Assembly: GCA_030037515.1 (NCBI GenBank)
Contig: JASHRE010000221.1
Location: forward strand, 1 to 7,712
Source of the DNA: Candidatus Sulfotelmatobacter sp.
GTDB lineage: Bacteria > Acidobacteriota > Terriglobia > Terriglobales > Acidobacteriaceae
Direction of reading: 5' to 3'
Length of the DNA stretch: 7,712 bases
In this document: positions 7,554 through 7,712 of the stretch, in pieces
Layout: every line of letters starts with the position of its first letter
Position numbering within the stretch: the first letter of the stretch is position 1
The notes under the pieces: generated by a model
What the model saw: the letters and a program-made list of their open reading frames with translations, nothing else
The model's database searches: none
What the model was told of the DNA's origin: nothing
Program-made: the position numbers and the translations under genes

Positions 7554-7567
7554 GATGGCGCACCATC
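7554..7567. repeat. Short inverted repeat next to the palindrome
   Basis: GATGG (7554-7558) and CCATC (7563-7567) are reverse complements around CGCA. It lies 5 bases beyond the larger palindrome and shares the GATG/CATC theme with it. It could be a half-strength second operator or a small hairpin in the hydrolase leader. Five-base arms occur often by chance, so this is weak. Confidence 0.25.
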
Positions 7568-7645
7568 CTTGTGAGTGCGAGTGAACACGCAGCGATGCTC
7601 TTACAGTGCTCACCCTCCATTCTGCTATTGTTGGGCCTGACTTTC

Positions 7646-7712
7646 TTACTGTACCCAAATCACATCGTATGGAAATGCTTGACTTTCGGGCTCGTCGGCG
7701 CTGCGCTCGAAA
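7646..7712 (-). CDS. Possible C-terminal end of an unidentified gene (partial, runs off the window)
   Basis: On the minus strand, a frame entering from the right edge reads 21 codons ending in FPYDVIWVQ and then TAA (7646-7648). The stretch is mixed acidic, polar and aromatic like a real protein tail, and its first codons mostly end in G or C, as in the neighbouring genes. The stop lies 134 bases before the glycoside hydrolase start on the same strand, a spacing that would suit an upstream neighbour. A 21-codon open stretch can arise by chance, another minus-strand frame is also open here, and I do not recognise the family. Confidence 0.35.
   Translation of the reverse strand, partial: FERSADEPESQAFPYDVIWVQ

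Noticed and set aside
7669..7712. ATG on the plus strand at 7669 as the start of a divergent gene
   Set aside because: No ribosome binding site precedes it, only 14 codons are visible, and the opposite strand gives a more protein-like reading.

Overview
The window looks like a chromosomal piece of a soil-type Acidobacteriota (Terriglobia-like) genome. The main reason is a 1.2 kDa-residue-scale (about 1,221 aa) Oar-like TonB-dependent receptor with an N-terminal carboxypeptidase-regulatory domain and the LPLNGRNF and FLLDGIDNN signatures, a family greatly expanded in that phylum. It is followed by a secreted amidohydrolase of a type also common there. DNA is moderately GC-rich, coding density is high, and genes are preceded by strong GGAGG-type ribosome binding sites. 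The phylum call is inference from family resemblance, not from a marker gene.

Layout. Positions 1-80 are a purine-rich leader. From 81 to 3746 (+) runs the outer-membrane receptor. A 130-base gap follows, with a weak terminator-like hairpin and then a strong ribosome binding site. From 3877 to 4980 (+) is a signal-peptide-bearing, metal-dependent amidohydrolase (Amidohydro_2 family). After a 44-base convergent gap, 5025 to 7511 (-) encodes a large secreted glycoside hydrolase of clan GH-D (GH36/GH27, alpha-galactosidase-like) with a C-terminal PKD domain. Its upstream region (7512-7645) carries a perfect 8-bp-arm palindrome just ahead of the ribosome binding site. At the right edge, 7646-7712 (-) may be the last 21 codons of another gene on the same strand.

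How they may work together. All three complete products carry export signals: one goes to the outer membrane and two to the periplasm or outside the cell. One reading is a small nutrient-scavenging neighbourhood: the hydrolase releases sugars from alpha-galactoside-type material, the receptor imports a ligand, and the amidohydrolase acts on a periplasmic compound. Only the physical proximity and shared export are visible. The hydrolase is transcribed towards the other two, so they are not one operon, and no shared substrate can be proved from sequence.

I found no RNA gene, insertion sequence, CRISPR array, toxin-antitoxin pair, phage gene or obviously new defence system here. The most unusual non-coding signal is the palindrome upstream of the glycoside hydrolase.
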